DNA of 11,954 bases from Rhodospirillales bacterium (GTDB lineage: Bacteria; Pseudomonadota; Alphaproteobacteria; Micavibrionales; UBA2020): contig JAHFPI010000043.1 of NCBI GenBank assembly GCA_023266795.1, positions 1-11,954 on the forward strand. Direction: 5' to 3'. The translations under genes were made by a program, and so were the position numbers. Each line of letters starts with the position of its first letter. Within the stretch, counting starts at the first letter, position 1. The notes under the pieces are model-generated. The model was not told the origin of the DNA and searched no databases. It saw only the letters and a list, made by a program, of their open reading frames with translations. This document shows, piece by piece, positions 1-6,461 of this stretch.

Positions 1-471
1 GACGTTCATTCCTCCGGCGGGATGATCGGCAAGGCGGCGTTCAACCAGCTGTTCCTCTCGGCGATCGACCGCTCGTTCCGTTACGCGGAGCGGAGCCTGG
101 TCGTGTTCCTCACCATGACGAACTATGACGAGATTGTCGCGGCGGTCGGCGAGGACGGCGTCGAGGAGACCATCAAAAAACTGACCGAAAAAATGACGTT
201 CATGCGCCGCCAGTCGGACGTGATCGGACGGCTCGGCACCCACGATTTCGGCATCCTGCTGCAACGCCCGCAATATGAGTCGGAACCGACGGACGCGATC
301 AACCGTTTCTCCGAAATCCTCGACAAATTTTATCACGGCTTTGAAAACAAGGCCGCCGCGCCCAAGGTCCATCTGAAACTGGTGGAGCTGCCGCAGGGCG
401 CGCTCCATGCGGAAAGGTCGGCGCCGCTGGTGCATACGGACGCGCTGGAAAAAGACGGCGATAATGCCTGA
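1..471 (+). CDS. Degenerate GGDEF-domain protein, C-terminal part
   Basis: This is a partial gene whose reading frame is open from base 1, so the true start lies upstream. The 156 visible residues follow the diguanylate cyclase (GGDEF) fold. A helix leads into a hydrophobic strand (LVVFLTMTNYDEI), then a V-G-E-D-G turn, then R-x-x-D-V-I-G-R-L-G-x-x-D-F-G-I-L-L. The signature GGDEF is replaced by GTHDF (bases 235-249), so the catalytic Gly-Gly and the central acidic pair are not intact. The upstream D-x-L-T-G-L-x-N-R motif is also lost. By family knowledge such a domain should not make cyclic di-GMP; it may bind a nucleotide or a partner, or only be structural. The N-terminal part, which could hold a sensor or response-regulator domain, is not visible. 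Its end overlaps pmbA by 8 bp, suggesting co-translation. The GGDEF-like fold is fairly sure; the role is unknown. Confidence 0.72.
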   Translation, partial: DVHSSGGMIGKAAFNQLFLSAIDRSFRYAERSLVVFLTMTNYDEIVAAVGEDGVEETIKKLTEKMTFMRRQSDVIGRLGTHDFGILLQRPQYESEPTDAINRFSEILDKFYHGFENKAAAPKVHLKLVELPQGALHAERSAPLVHTDALEKDGDNA

Positions 472-1831
472 ACTTTCAAAAGAAACAGCTTTGGCCAAAG
501 AAGCGACCCTGACGCTGCTGCAGGACGTTCTCAAGAAAGCCAAAGGATTCGGCGCGACCAGCGCCGACGCCGTGCTGGCGGATTCGTCTTCCGTTTCCGT
601 CAACCGCCGCCTCGGCAAACCGGAATCGATCCACCGTTCGGAAGAAGCGGACATCGGCCTGCGGGTTTTCGTCGGCAAGCGCAGCGCCATCGTCTCCTCC
701 TCCGACCGCGCGCCGGAAGCGCTGACCCTGATGGCGGAACGCGCCGTCGCCATGGCGCGGAACGTGCCCGAGGACCCTTACGCGGGAATCGCCGACCCCG
801 CCGAAATCACCAAAACTTTTCCAGAGCTGGATCTCTTTGATCCGCAGGAACCGACCGTCGCCGAGATGAATGACTACGCCGACCGCGCCGAGCAGGCCGC
901 CCGCGCCATCAGCGGCGTTACCAATTCCGACGGCGCGGAGTTCGGCTGCGGCAAGGACATCGTTTATTATGTGGCCAGCAACGGTTTTTCCGGCAGCTAC
1001 GCCTCCTCCGGTTTCAGCCTCTCCGTGTCGGTGATCGCCGGCGAGGACACCGGCATGGAAACGGATTACGATTTTGACGCCACGACTTTCCTGGCCGACC
1101 TCGGGGAACCGGAAAAAATCGGCAGGAGCGCGGGCGAACGCGCGGTCAGGGCGCTGCACCCCAGAAAAGGCGCGACAAAACAGGTGCCGGTGGTGTTCGA
1201 CCGGCGGATTTCCGGCGGGCTGATCGGGGCGCTGGCGGGCGGCATTTCCGGCTATGCCGTGGCGCGCGGCACGACGCTGCTGAAGGATAAAATGGGCACG
1301 CAGGTTTTCAGCAACGGCATCACGATCATCGACGACCCGTTCCTCAAACGCGGCAACCGCTCGCATCCCTTCGACGGCGAGGGCATCGCCCCGCAGAAAC
1401 GCGCGATCATCGACAAAGGCGTGCTGACCGGCTGGCTGCTGGACTTAAGCTCGGCGCGACAGCTGGGGCTGAAAACCACCGGCAACGCCGCGCGCGGCGC
1501 CGGCTCGCCGCCGACGCCGAAAGCGTCCAATTTTTACATGCAGGCGGGGCACATCACGTTTGACGAGATGATTAAAAACATCGACGAGGGATTCTTCGTC
1601 ACGCAGATGCTCGGCGGCGGCGGCAACATCATCACCGGCGATTACAGCCGTGGCGCGCGCGGCTTCTGGATCGAACACGGGCGCATCGCTTATCCGGTGA
1701 GCGAAATGACCATCGCCGGAAACCTGAAAGAAATGTGGCTCGCCTGCACGCCCGCCAACGACCTCGAACTCAAATACGGCGTCGACGCCCCGAGCCTCAG
1801 GGTCGACGGCATGATGGTCGCGGGGGCGTGA
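464..1831 (+). CDS. pmbA: TldD/PmbA family protein, TldE (PmbA) subunit
   Basis: The product is 455 aa, the usual length for PmbA/TldE, the non-catalytic partner of the TldD metalloprotease. In E. coli this pair acts in microcin B17 maturation and CcdA degradation. All three regions are visible: an N-terminal domain (about residues 15-110, with S-V-S-V-N-R and I-G-L-R-V-F-V-G), a middle region (about 135-235), and a C-terminal domain (from about 240) with V-P-V-V-F-D and the glycine-rich L-G-G-G-G-N-I-I-T-G-D-Y-S-R-G (383-397). The HExxxH zinc motif of TldD is absent, which is why I call TldE. The start at 464 is chosen because homologues begin near M-P-E-L-S-K; a longer frame from 407 would lie inside the upstream gene. 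No strong ribosome site is seen, but the 8-bp overlap with the preceding stop allows coupling. TldD itself is not in the window. It is predicted cytoplasmic. Confidence 0.93.
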   Translation: MPELSKETALAKEATLTLLQDVLKKAKGFGATSADAVLADSSSVSVNRRLGKPESIHRSEEADIGLRVFVGKRSAIVSSSDRAPEALTLMAERAVAMARNVPEDPYAGIADPAEITKTFPELDLFDPQEPTVAEMNDYADRAEQAARAISGVTNSDGAEFGCGKDIVYYVASNGFSGSYASSGFSLSVSVIAGEDTGMETDYDFDATTFLADLGEPEKIGRSAGERAVRALHPRKGATKQVPVVFDRRISGGLIGALAGGISGYAVARGTTLLKDKMGTQVFSNGITIIDDPFLKRGNRSHPFDGEGIAPQKRAIIDKGVLTGWLLDLSSARQLGLKTTGNAARGAGSPPTPKASNFYMQAGHITFDEMIKNIDEGFFVTQMLGGGGNIITGDYSRGARGFWIEHGRIAYPVSEMTIAGNLKEMWLACTPANDLELKYGVDAPSLRVDGMMVAGA

Positions 1832-1857
1832 GTTAATAATAGGAAATATTCCTCATG

Positions 1858-1926
1858 CGTCATACCGGCGGAAGCCGGTATCTTGCGGGAACATGAGGGT
1901 AGATTCCGGCTTCCGCCGGAATGACG
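1858..1926. repeat. Nested intergenic inverted repeat (REP-like), between convergent genes
   Basis: Two 26-nt arms (1858-1883 and 1901-1926) are inverted copies with two mismatches, separated by 17 nt. Each arm is itself a hairpin with an 8-bp stem: left 1862-1869 with 1874-1881 (loop GGAA), right 1903-1910 with 1915-1922 (loop TTCC). The two mismatches between the arms (1864/1920 A-A and 1879/1905 T-T) are both paired inside the small hairpins (A-T on the left, T-A on the right). Arms of the form GTCAT-CCGGCGGAAGCCGG are typical of dispersed palindromic repeats in many proteobacterial genomes; that is from memory, and only this copy is visible. It sits where pmbA and the ankyrin gene converge, so it may also act as a bidirectional terminator, although no T-run follows either side. 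Confidence 0.85.
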
Positions 1927-1941
1927 CTGGAACTTGAGAAA

Positions 1942-2433
1942 TTATCGCGGCGACACTTTAAACGGCCTTGGTCTGGGGATGGCGTGATCCAGACCCCGCG
2001 AAAAATCCGTATTCTTTAAAAATTCGGCGCGTTTCTTTTCGACCCAGTCTTTCAGCATGTCGGTCATGTCTGTATTCCCTTTGCTGCGCGCCAGTACTTC
2101 GGCGGTCCAGCCGTTCTGATTTTTTTTATTCAGGTCCGCGCCGTTTTCCAACAGCATTTCAGTTATGCGCCGGTATCCGACCCAGGCCGCCATCATCAAG
2201 GGTGTGTCGCCTATCTCATCTCCTGCGTCTATATCGGCGCCTTTTTCCAGCAAGAGTTCAGCGGCATCCTGATGCCCGTTCTTTACAGCCCACCATAAAG
2301 CCGTGCAGCCGTGCGCGTCCTTCACATTGACGGCGTCCGGATACTTTTTCAGGAACGCGGCGATTTTTTCCTCTTCACCATAGGCTGCGCCCGATATAAA
2401 AGCATCCGCCTGTTCTTCGGGAGGCTTGCGCAT
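1942..2433 (-). CDS. Small ankyrin-repeat protein
   Basis: The product is 163 aa. Two clear ankyrin repeats lie at about residues 39-70 and 71-104, with G-C-T-A-L-W-W-A-V-K-N-G-H and G-D-T-P-L-M-M-A-A-W-V-G-Y cores, each closed by a L-L-E-x-G-A-D-(I/L)-(D/N) helix end. A half repeat precedes them (about 10-38) and a decayed third follows (105-131). A basic, proline-rich tail (R-P-R-P-F-K) ends the protein. Ankyrin repeats bind other proteins; the partner here is unknown. No signal peptide or membrane segment is seen, so it is probably cytoplasmic. The start at 2433 is supported by AAGGAG upstream (minus strand). It lies downstream of pyk on the same strand across a 73-bp gap, and could be read from pyk transcripts or from a weak promoter in that gap. 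The fold is confident; the function is not known. Confidence 0.85.
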   Translation of the reverse strand: MRKPPEEQADAFISGAAYGEEEKIAAFLKKYPDAVNVKDAHGCTALWWAVKNGHQDAAELLLEKGADIDAGDEIGDTPLMMAAWVGYRRITEMLLENGADLNKKNQNGWTAEVLARSKGNTDMTDMLKDWVEKKRAEFLKNTDFSRGLDHAIPRPRPFKVSPR

Positions 2434-2464
2434 ACGTTATCCCTCTCCTTTATTTTCTGCGGTG

Positions 2465-2493
2465 AAGGTAGCGGTTTTATCATATTATGTCAA
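2465..2493 (-). promoter_or_regulatory. Possible weak promoter for the ankyrin gene
   Basis: On the minus strand a perfect TTGACA (2493-2488) is followed after 17 nt by TACCTT (2470-2465), which matches the -10 consensus at only three positions. It lies in the pyk/ankyrin gap, about 32 bp ahead of the start codon. The -35 match is good and the -10 is poor, so this is tentative. Confidence 0.25.
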
Positions 2494-2506
2494 TATGAAA
2501 TTGTCG

Positions 2507-3931
2507 CTACTCCACCACCGCCACGCGGAGGATGTTGGTGGCGCCGATGGTGCCGAAGGGCACGCCGGCGGTGATGACGATTTTCTGGCCCTTTTGCGCC
2601 AGGCCGTTCTCGAGCGCGAGGGCGCAGGCTTTTTTGACCATATCGGCGAAATTGTCGATGTCTTTCGTATGCACGGGATAGACGCTGTAGGAGAGCTGCA
2701 GCCGCCGCGCCACGGCGAGATTTTCCGTGAGGCACAGCACCGGCACCGACGGCCTTTCGCGCACGGTGCGCAGCGTCGTCGAGCCGGAGGTCGTGTAATT
2801 GACGATCGCCGCCGCCGAAACGGTCGCCGCCACCCATGACGCCGCAGAAGTGATGGCGTCGGGCGAGGTTTTTTCCGGATCGGGATGCTCGGCATCCATG
2901 ATTTTGCGGTAGAGGGAGTCTTTCTCCACATCCGCCGCGATTTTGTCCATGATCGACACGGCTTCAAGCGGATATTCGCCGGACGCCGTTTCCGCCGAGA
3001 GCATCACGGCATCGGTGCCGTCATAAATCGCGGTGGCGACGTCGGAGGCTTCCGCCCGCGTCGGGCGCGGCGAGGAGATCATCGATTCCAGCATCTGCGT
3101 GGCGATGATCACCGGCTTGCCTGCCTGACGGCAGACGCGCACGACGTGTTTCTGGATGCTCGGCACCCGTTCCGCCGGAATCTCGACGCCAAGGTCGCCG
3201 CGCGCCAGCATCACCGCATCGGCGCTGTCGACAATCGCCTGCAGGCTTTCGATGGCCGAGGGTTTCTCTATCTTGACGATAATTTTCGCGCGCGTGCCGA
3301 TAATCTGCCGCGCTTCCAGCACATCCTCCGGACGCTGCACGAACGACAGCGCGATCCAGTCCGCGCCCATCCCGATCGCCGCTTCGAGATCAACGCGGTC
3401 CTTGTCGGTGAGCGAGGACACTTTCAGCAGCACGTTGGGCAGGTTGACGCCCTTGCGGTCCATCAGTTTTTTGCCGGCGATGACTTCGGTTTCGACGAAA
3501 TCCCGGCCTTTTTTAACCACGCGCAGGTGCACCTTGCCGTCATCAAGCAGGACATCCGAGCCGATCTGCAGGGCTTCGATGATTTCGGGGTGCGGCAGGT
3601 AAACCCGCTTTTCATCTCCCGCCGCCGGATTTGAATCGAGCGTGAAGCGCATGCCTTTTTCGATGTTGATTTCACCGGCCTTGAAAGTGCCAAGGCGCAG
3701 CTTCGGCCCCTGCATGTCGGCGAAGACACCGATCGGGCGGTTCAGTTCTTTTTCCAGCGCGCGGACGATCTGCAGGCGCTTCCGGTGATCCTCATGCGTG
3801 CCGTGGCTGAAGTTCAGGCGGAAAACGTCCGCGCCGGCCTCGAACAGGCTGCGCACCATCTGCGGCGTGGACGACGCCGGCCCCAGTGTCGCGACAATTT
3901 TTGTTTTGCGATTGCGTTTCAGTGAAAACAT
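2507..3931 (-). CDS. pyk: Pyruvate kinase
   Basis: Pyruvate kinase transfers phosphate from phosphoenolpyruvate to ADP, the last step of glycolysis, in the cytoplasm. The 474-aa product has the normal full length. It opens with R-K-T-K-I-V-A-T-L-G-P-A-S (8-20), followed by R-L-N-F-S-H-G (38-44), Q-G-P-K-L-R-L-G (74-81) in the barrel, and the signature K-I-E-K-P-S-A-I-E (220-228), whose K220 is the catalytic lysine. Then come A-R-G-D-L-G (243-248), binding the metal and PEP, and M-L-S-A-E-T-A-x-G (310-318). The C-terminal domain (from about 345) contains T-T-S-G-S-T, and the protein ends V-V-E. I start at ATG 3931; a GTG five codons upstream (3946) is possible but adds nothing conserved. No Shine-Dalgarno sequence precedes either start, which is unusual for a highly expressed enzyme. 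It follows the aldo/keto reductase by 38 bp and may share its transcript. Confidence 0.97.
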   Translation of the reverse strand: MFSLKRNRKTKIVATLGPASSTPQMVRSLFEAGADVFRLNFSHGTHEDHRKRLQIVRALEKELNRPIGVFADMQGPKLRLGTFKAGEINIEKGMRFTLDSNPAAGDEKRVYLPHPEIIEALQIGSDVLLDDGKVHLRVVKKGRDFVETEVIAGKKLMDRKGVNLPNVLLKVSSLTDKDRVDLEAAIGMGADWIALSFVQRPEDVLEARQIIGTRAKIIVKIEKPSAIESLQAIVDSADAVMLARGDLGVEIPAERVPSIQKHVVRVCRQAGKPVIIATQMLESMISSPRPTRAEASDVATAIYDGTDAVMLSAETASGEYPLEAVSIMDKIAADVEKDSLYRKIMDAEHPDPEKTSPDAITSAASWVAATVSAAAIVNYTTSGSTTLRTVRERPSVPVLCLTENLAVARRLQLSYSVYPVHTKDIDNFADMVKKACALALENGLAQKGQKIVITAGVPFGTIGATNILRVAVVE

Positions 3932-3936
3932 ACCGT

Positions 3937-3965
3937 ATACAACCACTTTTTTCGGCGGTTGACAA
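3937..3965 (-). promoter_or_regulatory. Tentative pyk promoter abutting the start codon
   Basis: On the minus strand TTGTCA (3965-3960) is followed after 17 nt by TTGTAT (3942-3937), five bases before ATG 3931. The -10 match is weak (three of six). If used, transcription would begin at about the first base of the start codon, giving a leaderless message. That would fit the lack of a ribosome site. Confidence 0.25.
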
Positions 3966-3969
3966 AGAT

Positions 3970-4770
3970 TTATTGAATATTCCGCGCCGCCCGCACGTTA
4001 TTCAGGATATTGACGGCGGAAACGCTGCCGAAAACAAGGCTGGTGACGCCCGGAGTCTCCAGAATAAAGCGGATATTTTCCTTCAGCCCGCCCAGCGTAT
4101 TCACATGTCCCGAGGCAAGGCCCTTTTTAACCAGCACCGCCTTGCCCTGCTCATGGGCATAGTCGATCACCGCTTTTTCGTCGCGGTAGTTCTTATTGTA
4201 GGCGACCATCACCGCGTCCGTCAGCTCCACCGCGCGGCGTCCGCCCGCGACCGTATACGTCGAAACGCCGATGCTGAGGATTTTTCCCTGCTCCTTGAGC
4301 AGCGCCAGCGTCTCCAGCACAGGGGTGTTGTTGATGATCTCAAGGTCGTTCCGGCCGGCATGAACCAGCACGCAGTCGAGATAATTCGTTTTGAGGCGCT
4401 GCAGGCTGCGGTCCACGCTCAGCAGCGTATGGGCGGCGGAGAAATCATGGACGGATTTCCCCTCGGTGAATTCCTCGCCGGTTTTGCTGATAATAAAAAA
4501 ATCCCTGCGGCGCGCGCCGAGCAGCGCCCCGAGCCTTTCCTCGGAGGTGCCGTAGGCGGGGGCGGTGTCGAGAAGGTTGATGCCGTTCTCGCGGCACAGG
4601 TCAAGCAGCGAGGAGATTTCGGCATCGGTGGGCAGCGGCGCGCCCTCCCCGTCCGGATATTTGACGCCCTGATTGCGCCCGAACTTGACCGTGCCCAGCC
4701 CGAGGACGCTGACGCTGCTGCCGGTCGAGGAAAAACGGCGGTGCAGGACTTTGTCTAAAGACGCTGCCAT
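3970..4770 (-). CDS. Aldo/keto reductase
   Basis: The 266-aa product is an NAD(P)H-dependent reductase of the aldo/keto reductase superfamily, a (beta/alpha)8 barrel, predicted cytoplasmic. The catalytic tetrad is complete: D68 and Y73 in L-L-D-T-A-P-A-Y-G, K96 in I-I-S-K-T-G, and H137 in C-V-L-V-H-A-G. The C-terminal cofactor region V-F-G-S-V-S-A-V-N-I-L (247-256) resembles the usual G-x-x-x-x-x-x-L pattern. It is somewhat shorter than the 280-330 aa common for this family. The start at 4770 is fixed by an excellent GGGAGGAGG ribosome site four bases upstream; the frame runs further 5' but only inside the preceding gene. It overlaps the FAD oxidoreductase by 16 bp, so the two are probably co-translated and may handle related substrates. 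The substrate cannot be told from the sequence. Confidence 0.93.
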   Translation of the reverse strand: MAASLDKVLHRRFSSTGSSVSVLGLGTVKFGRNQGVKYPDGEGAPLPTDAEISSLLDLCRENGINLLDTAPAYGTSEERLGALLGARRRDFFIISKTGEEFTEGKSVHDFSAAHTLLSVDRSLQRLKTNYLDCVLVHAGRNDLEIINNTPVLETLALLKEQGKILSIGVSTYTVAGGRRAVELTDAVMVAYNKNYRDEKAVIDYAHEQGKAVLVKKGLASGHVNTLGGLKENIRFILETPGVTSLVFGSVSAVNILNNVRAARNIQ

Positions 4771-5903
4771 GAAGCCTCCTCCCAGGGGTAAAGCCCGATG
4801 TCCGCTGCGGGCAGATCCGGCGGCGGCGTGACGGGAGACGGCTGGATGCCGCTTTTCTTCAGCCAGCTGAATATATTGTCGGCCAGCGCCGGGACAAACG
4901 TCAGCTTCGCCGGCCAGGCGATCAGCACTTTTCCGCGCTGCTGAATGCAGGGTCCCGACGGCAAGCGTCCTTCTGAATCCAGTGGCTCGGCGCGGTCGCC
5001 GTACCAGCTCGCCCATTCCTTCTGCGACCAGTCAATGGCCGGGAATATCTCCTGCATTTCCTTTTTGGCGAAGTGCAGCGCTTCGTCCTTTGACAGCGGC
5101 GCGCTTTGCTCCGCGATGTTGCCGCCAAGATACCAGACATACCCGCCTGTGCCATCCGGATGGCTGGTGACGGTCACGCGCGGTTTGGGCGCGCCGACGA
5201 TGCCGTGGCCGTAGAGCGCCTGCGGCATCGGCCTGACCATGATCTGCCGCAGCGGGCGGCGCTGGGTAAGAAGCTCCGGCACCCGCAGCATCTTCAGCGC
5301 CATTTCATTGCCAGTTCCGGCGGTAAAGATAATCACCTGCGCCTGCAAGGCAATCCCCGCCACGGCCACCTGACCGTCCGGCAAAATTTCCTGCGGCGCG
5401 CCCTTTAAAATCCGCCCCTGTAAATTTTTAGCCAGCGCGGCGATCAGGGATTTCACCTCCAGTACTTTTTCCTGCATCTCGTAAACCGGCCCGCGCCGCA
5501 GGACATCGGGGAAAAATTTGCGCGGCAGTTTGCGTGTTTTGCCGTTCACCGTCTTGGCGGCGGCAAAGACCGTCATCGCGGAAAGAAGGGAGCCGGCCGG
5601 GAACATCACCTGCGTCTCGCTGAGGAATTTCACGCCGGAAAGATCGACCTCGCCCACGCCTTCGAAACAGGCGTCCCACCGCTCCGGCATGGCGGCGATG
5701 GAGGAGGCCGCCGTCGTCACCCTGCCCTGCAGGGTATATTTCTGCCCGCCGTGAATCATCCCCTGCGACGCCAGCGTCTGTACCCCGCCGAGGCTGTCTT
5801 TTTCGATCAGCAACAGGTTATAACCGGCGCGTTGCAGGCGGTTGGCGATAAACAACCCCGCAATACCGCCGCCGAAAATGATGATGTCGTAGCTTTGCGT
5901 CAT
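4755..5903 (-). CDS. FAD-dependent oxidoreductase, D-amino-acid oxidase type
   Basis: The product is 382 aa. The N-terminus is a Rossmann dinucleotide fold: Y-D-I-I-I-F-G-G-G-I-A-G (5-16), with E34 at the end of the second strand to bind the ribose of FAD. S-Q-G-M-I-H-G-G (46-53) resembles the segment seen in D-amino-acid oxidase, glycerol-3-phosphate dehydrogenase and L-2-hydroxyglutarate oxidase relatives. Later, V-I-I-F-T-A-G-T-G-N is the second FAD contact typical of the group, and a C-terminal stretch (V-L-I-A-W-P-A-K-L-T-F-V-P) fits the closing flavin contact. The reaction is therefore probably oxidation of an amino or hydroxy acid; the substrate is unknown. It is the first gene of a minus-strand run and has a good promoter candidate upstream, but only a weak ribosome site. 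Its end overlaps the aldo/keto reductase start. No signal peptide is seen. Confidence 0.88.
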   Translation of the reverse strand: MTQSYDIIIFGGGIAGLFIANRLQRAGYNLLLIEKDSLGGVQTLASQGMIHGGQKYTLQGRVTTAASSIAAMPERWDACFEGVGEVDLSGVKFLSETQVMFPAGSLLSAMTVFAAAKTVNGKTRKLPRKFFPDVLRRGPVYEMQEKVLEVKSLIAALAKNLQGRILKGAPQEILPDGQVAVAGIALQAQVIIFTAGTGNEMALKMLRVPELLTQRRPLRQIMVRPMPQALYGHGIVGAPKPRVTVTSHPDGTGGYVWYLGGNIAEQSAPLSKDEALHFAKKEMQEIFPAIDWSQKEWASWYGDRAEPLDSEGRLPSGPCIQQRGKVLIAWPAKLTFVPALADNIFSWLKKSGIQPSPVTPPPDLPAADIGLYPWEEASWQRL

Positions 5904-5963
5904 GGTCTTAACTTAAAGGAATAACGGCCTGCGCCGCACCTAAAATCCTTATTTTTCATGCCT

Positions 5964-5992
5964 ATATTAGGGATATATTACCGTATTGACAA
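5964..5992 (-). promoter_or_regulatory. Sigma70-like promoter for the FAD oxidoreductase operon
   Basis: On the minus strand TTGTCA (5992-5987) and TAATAT (5969-5964) are spaced by exactly 17 nt, matching the consensus at five and four of six positions. It lies about 60 bp ahead of the start at 5903, in an AT-rich gap between divergent genes. Its -35 box overlaps the one used on the opposite strand. Confidence 0.5.
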
Positions 5993-6014
5993 TGATCGGG
6001 ACTCGGTCTATTTA
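5986..6014 (+). promoter_or_regulatory. Sigma70-like promoter for the paralog gene pair
   Basis: A perfect TTGACA (5986-5991) is followed after 17 nt by TATTTA (6009-6014). A better -10 match, TATTAT (6013-6018), sits too far away at 21 nt. The start codon at 6058 follows about 43 bp later, with AAAGGAG at 6042-6048 as the ribosome site. The -35 box coincides with that of the divergent promoter. Confidence 0.42.
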
Positions 6015-6057
6015 TTATGTCATTAATTTATTATATTCATTAAAGGAGTGTCCTTCA

Positions 6058-6399
6058 ATGGCGGCTCATAAAGTCCATGTTATTGAACCCGAATTCAGCG
6101 ACAATCTGGCGGAAACCCTCGCCAAACGGGATGCGCTGGGCAAAGCGATCGGCGCCCTCGCCAAGAGCATCAATGCGCCCATCTTTTTTCATGACTATAC
6201 CGGCGCTGTCGGTGGCGCTCCGGTGATCCTGCTGGAATGTTCCGATTCGGTGCTGGAGCTTTTCAAGCGGCTGCCCGGCTTCGGCAGAAGCTACGAAAAC
6301 AGCCCGCACATCGCGACGCAAAGATCGGCGAAACTGTGGTCTTACTTCACCGGCAGCCCCGCCATCACCTCCCGCCGCAGGGGCACGCCCCAGCCTTAA
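6058..6399 (+). CDS. Uncharacterised small protein, paralog A
   Basis: The product is 113 aa and I do not recognise its family. The start at 6058 is supported by AAAGGAG nine bases upstream; an open frame back to 5986 would use the promoter DNA and has no ribosome site. Seen in the protein: a predicted helix (about residues 14-38, with R-D-A-L-G-K), a short strand P-I-F-F-H (41-45), a glycine turn G-G-A (52-54), a strand ending in L-L-E-C-S (58-62), a helix V-L-E-L-F-K-R-L-P (65-73), then L-W-S-Y-F (93-97) and a basic tail. There is no signal peptide or membrane span, so it is probably cytoplasmic. About half the core positions are identical to the next gene, so the two arose by tandem duplication. 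Possible roles include a regulator or a small binding protein; nothing in the sequence decides this. Confidence 0.82.
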   Translation: MAAHKVHVIEPEFSDNLAETLAKRDALGKAIGALAKSINAPIFFHDYTGAVGGAPVILLECSDSVLELFKRLPGFGRSYENSPHIATQRSAKLWSYFTGSPAITSRRRGTPQP

Positions 6400-6461
6400 T
6401 CAGGCTGTAACTGCGCTCTGCAACATGATACGTACTTTAAACACCTTAAATAGAGGCTCAA

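Noticed and set aside
476..1366. Long open frame antisense to pmbA
   Set aside because: It mirrors the codon pattern of pmbA, is rich in G, A, R and H as GC-rich shadows are, and has no recognisable domain.
2481..2497. AT-rich hairpin after pyk, considered as its terminator
   Set aside because: The stem is weak and mostly A-T, and no T-run follows on the minus strand; kept only as a possible operator.
3959..3964. TTGACA on the plus strand near the pyk/aldo-keto reductase gap
   Set aside because: No plus-strand gene lies downstream and no -10 box is found at the right distance.
4771..5016. 82-residue N-terminal extension of the aldo/keto reductase
   Set aside because: It lies fully inside the FAD oxidoreductase, looks like out-of-frame translation, and the ATG at 4770 has an excellent ribosome site.
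5986..6057. 24-residue N-terminal extension of paralog A from a TTG
   Set aside because: It would use promoter DNA as codons; ATG 6058 has AAAGGAG at good spacing and matches the start of the globular part.
6391..6407. 6-bp hairpin CAGCCT/AGGCTG across the stop of paralog A, considered as a terminator
   Set aside because: It is short, straddles the stop codon and is not followed by a T-run.
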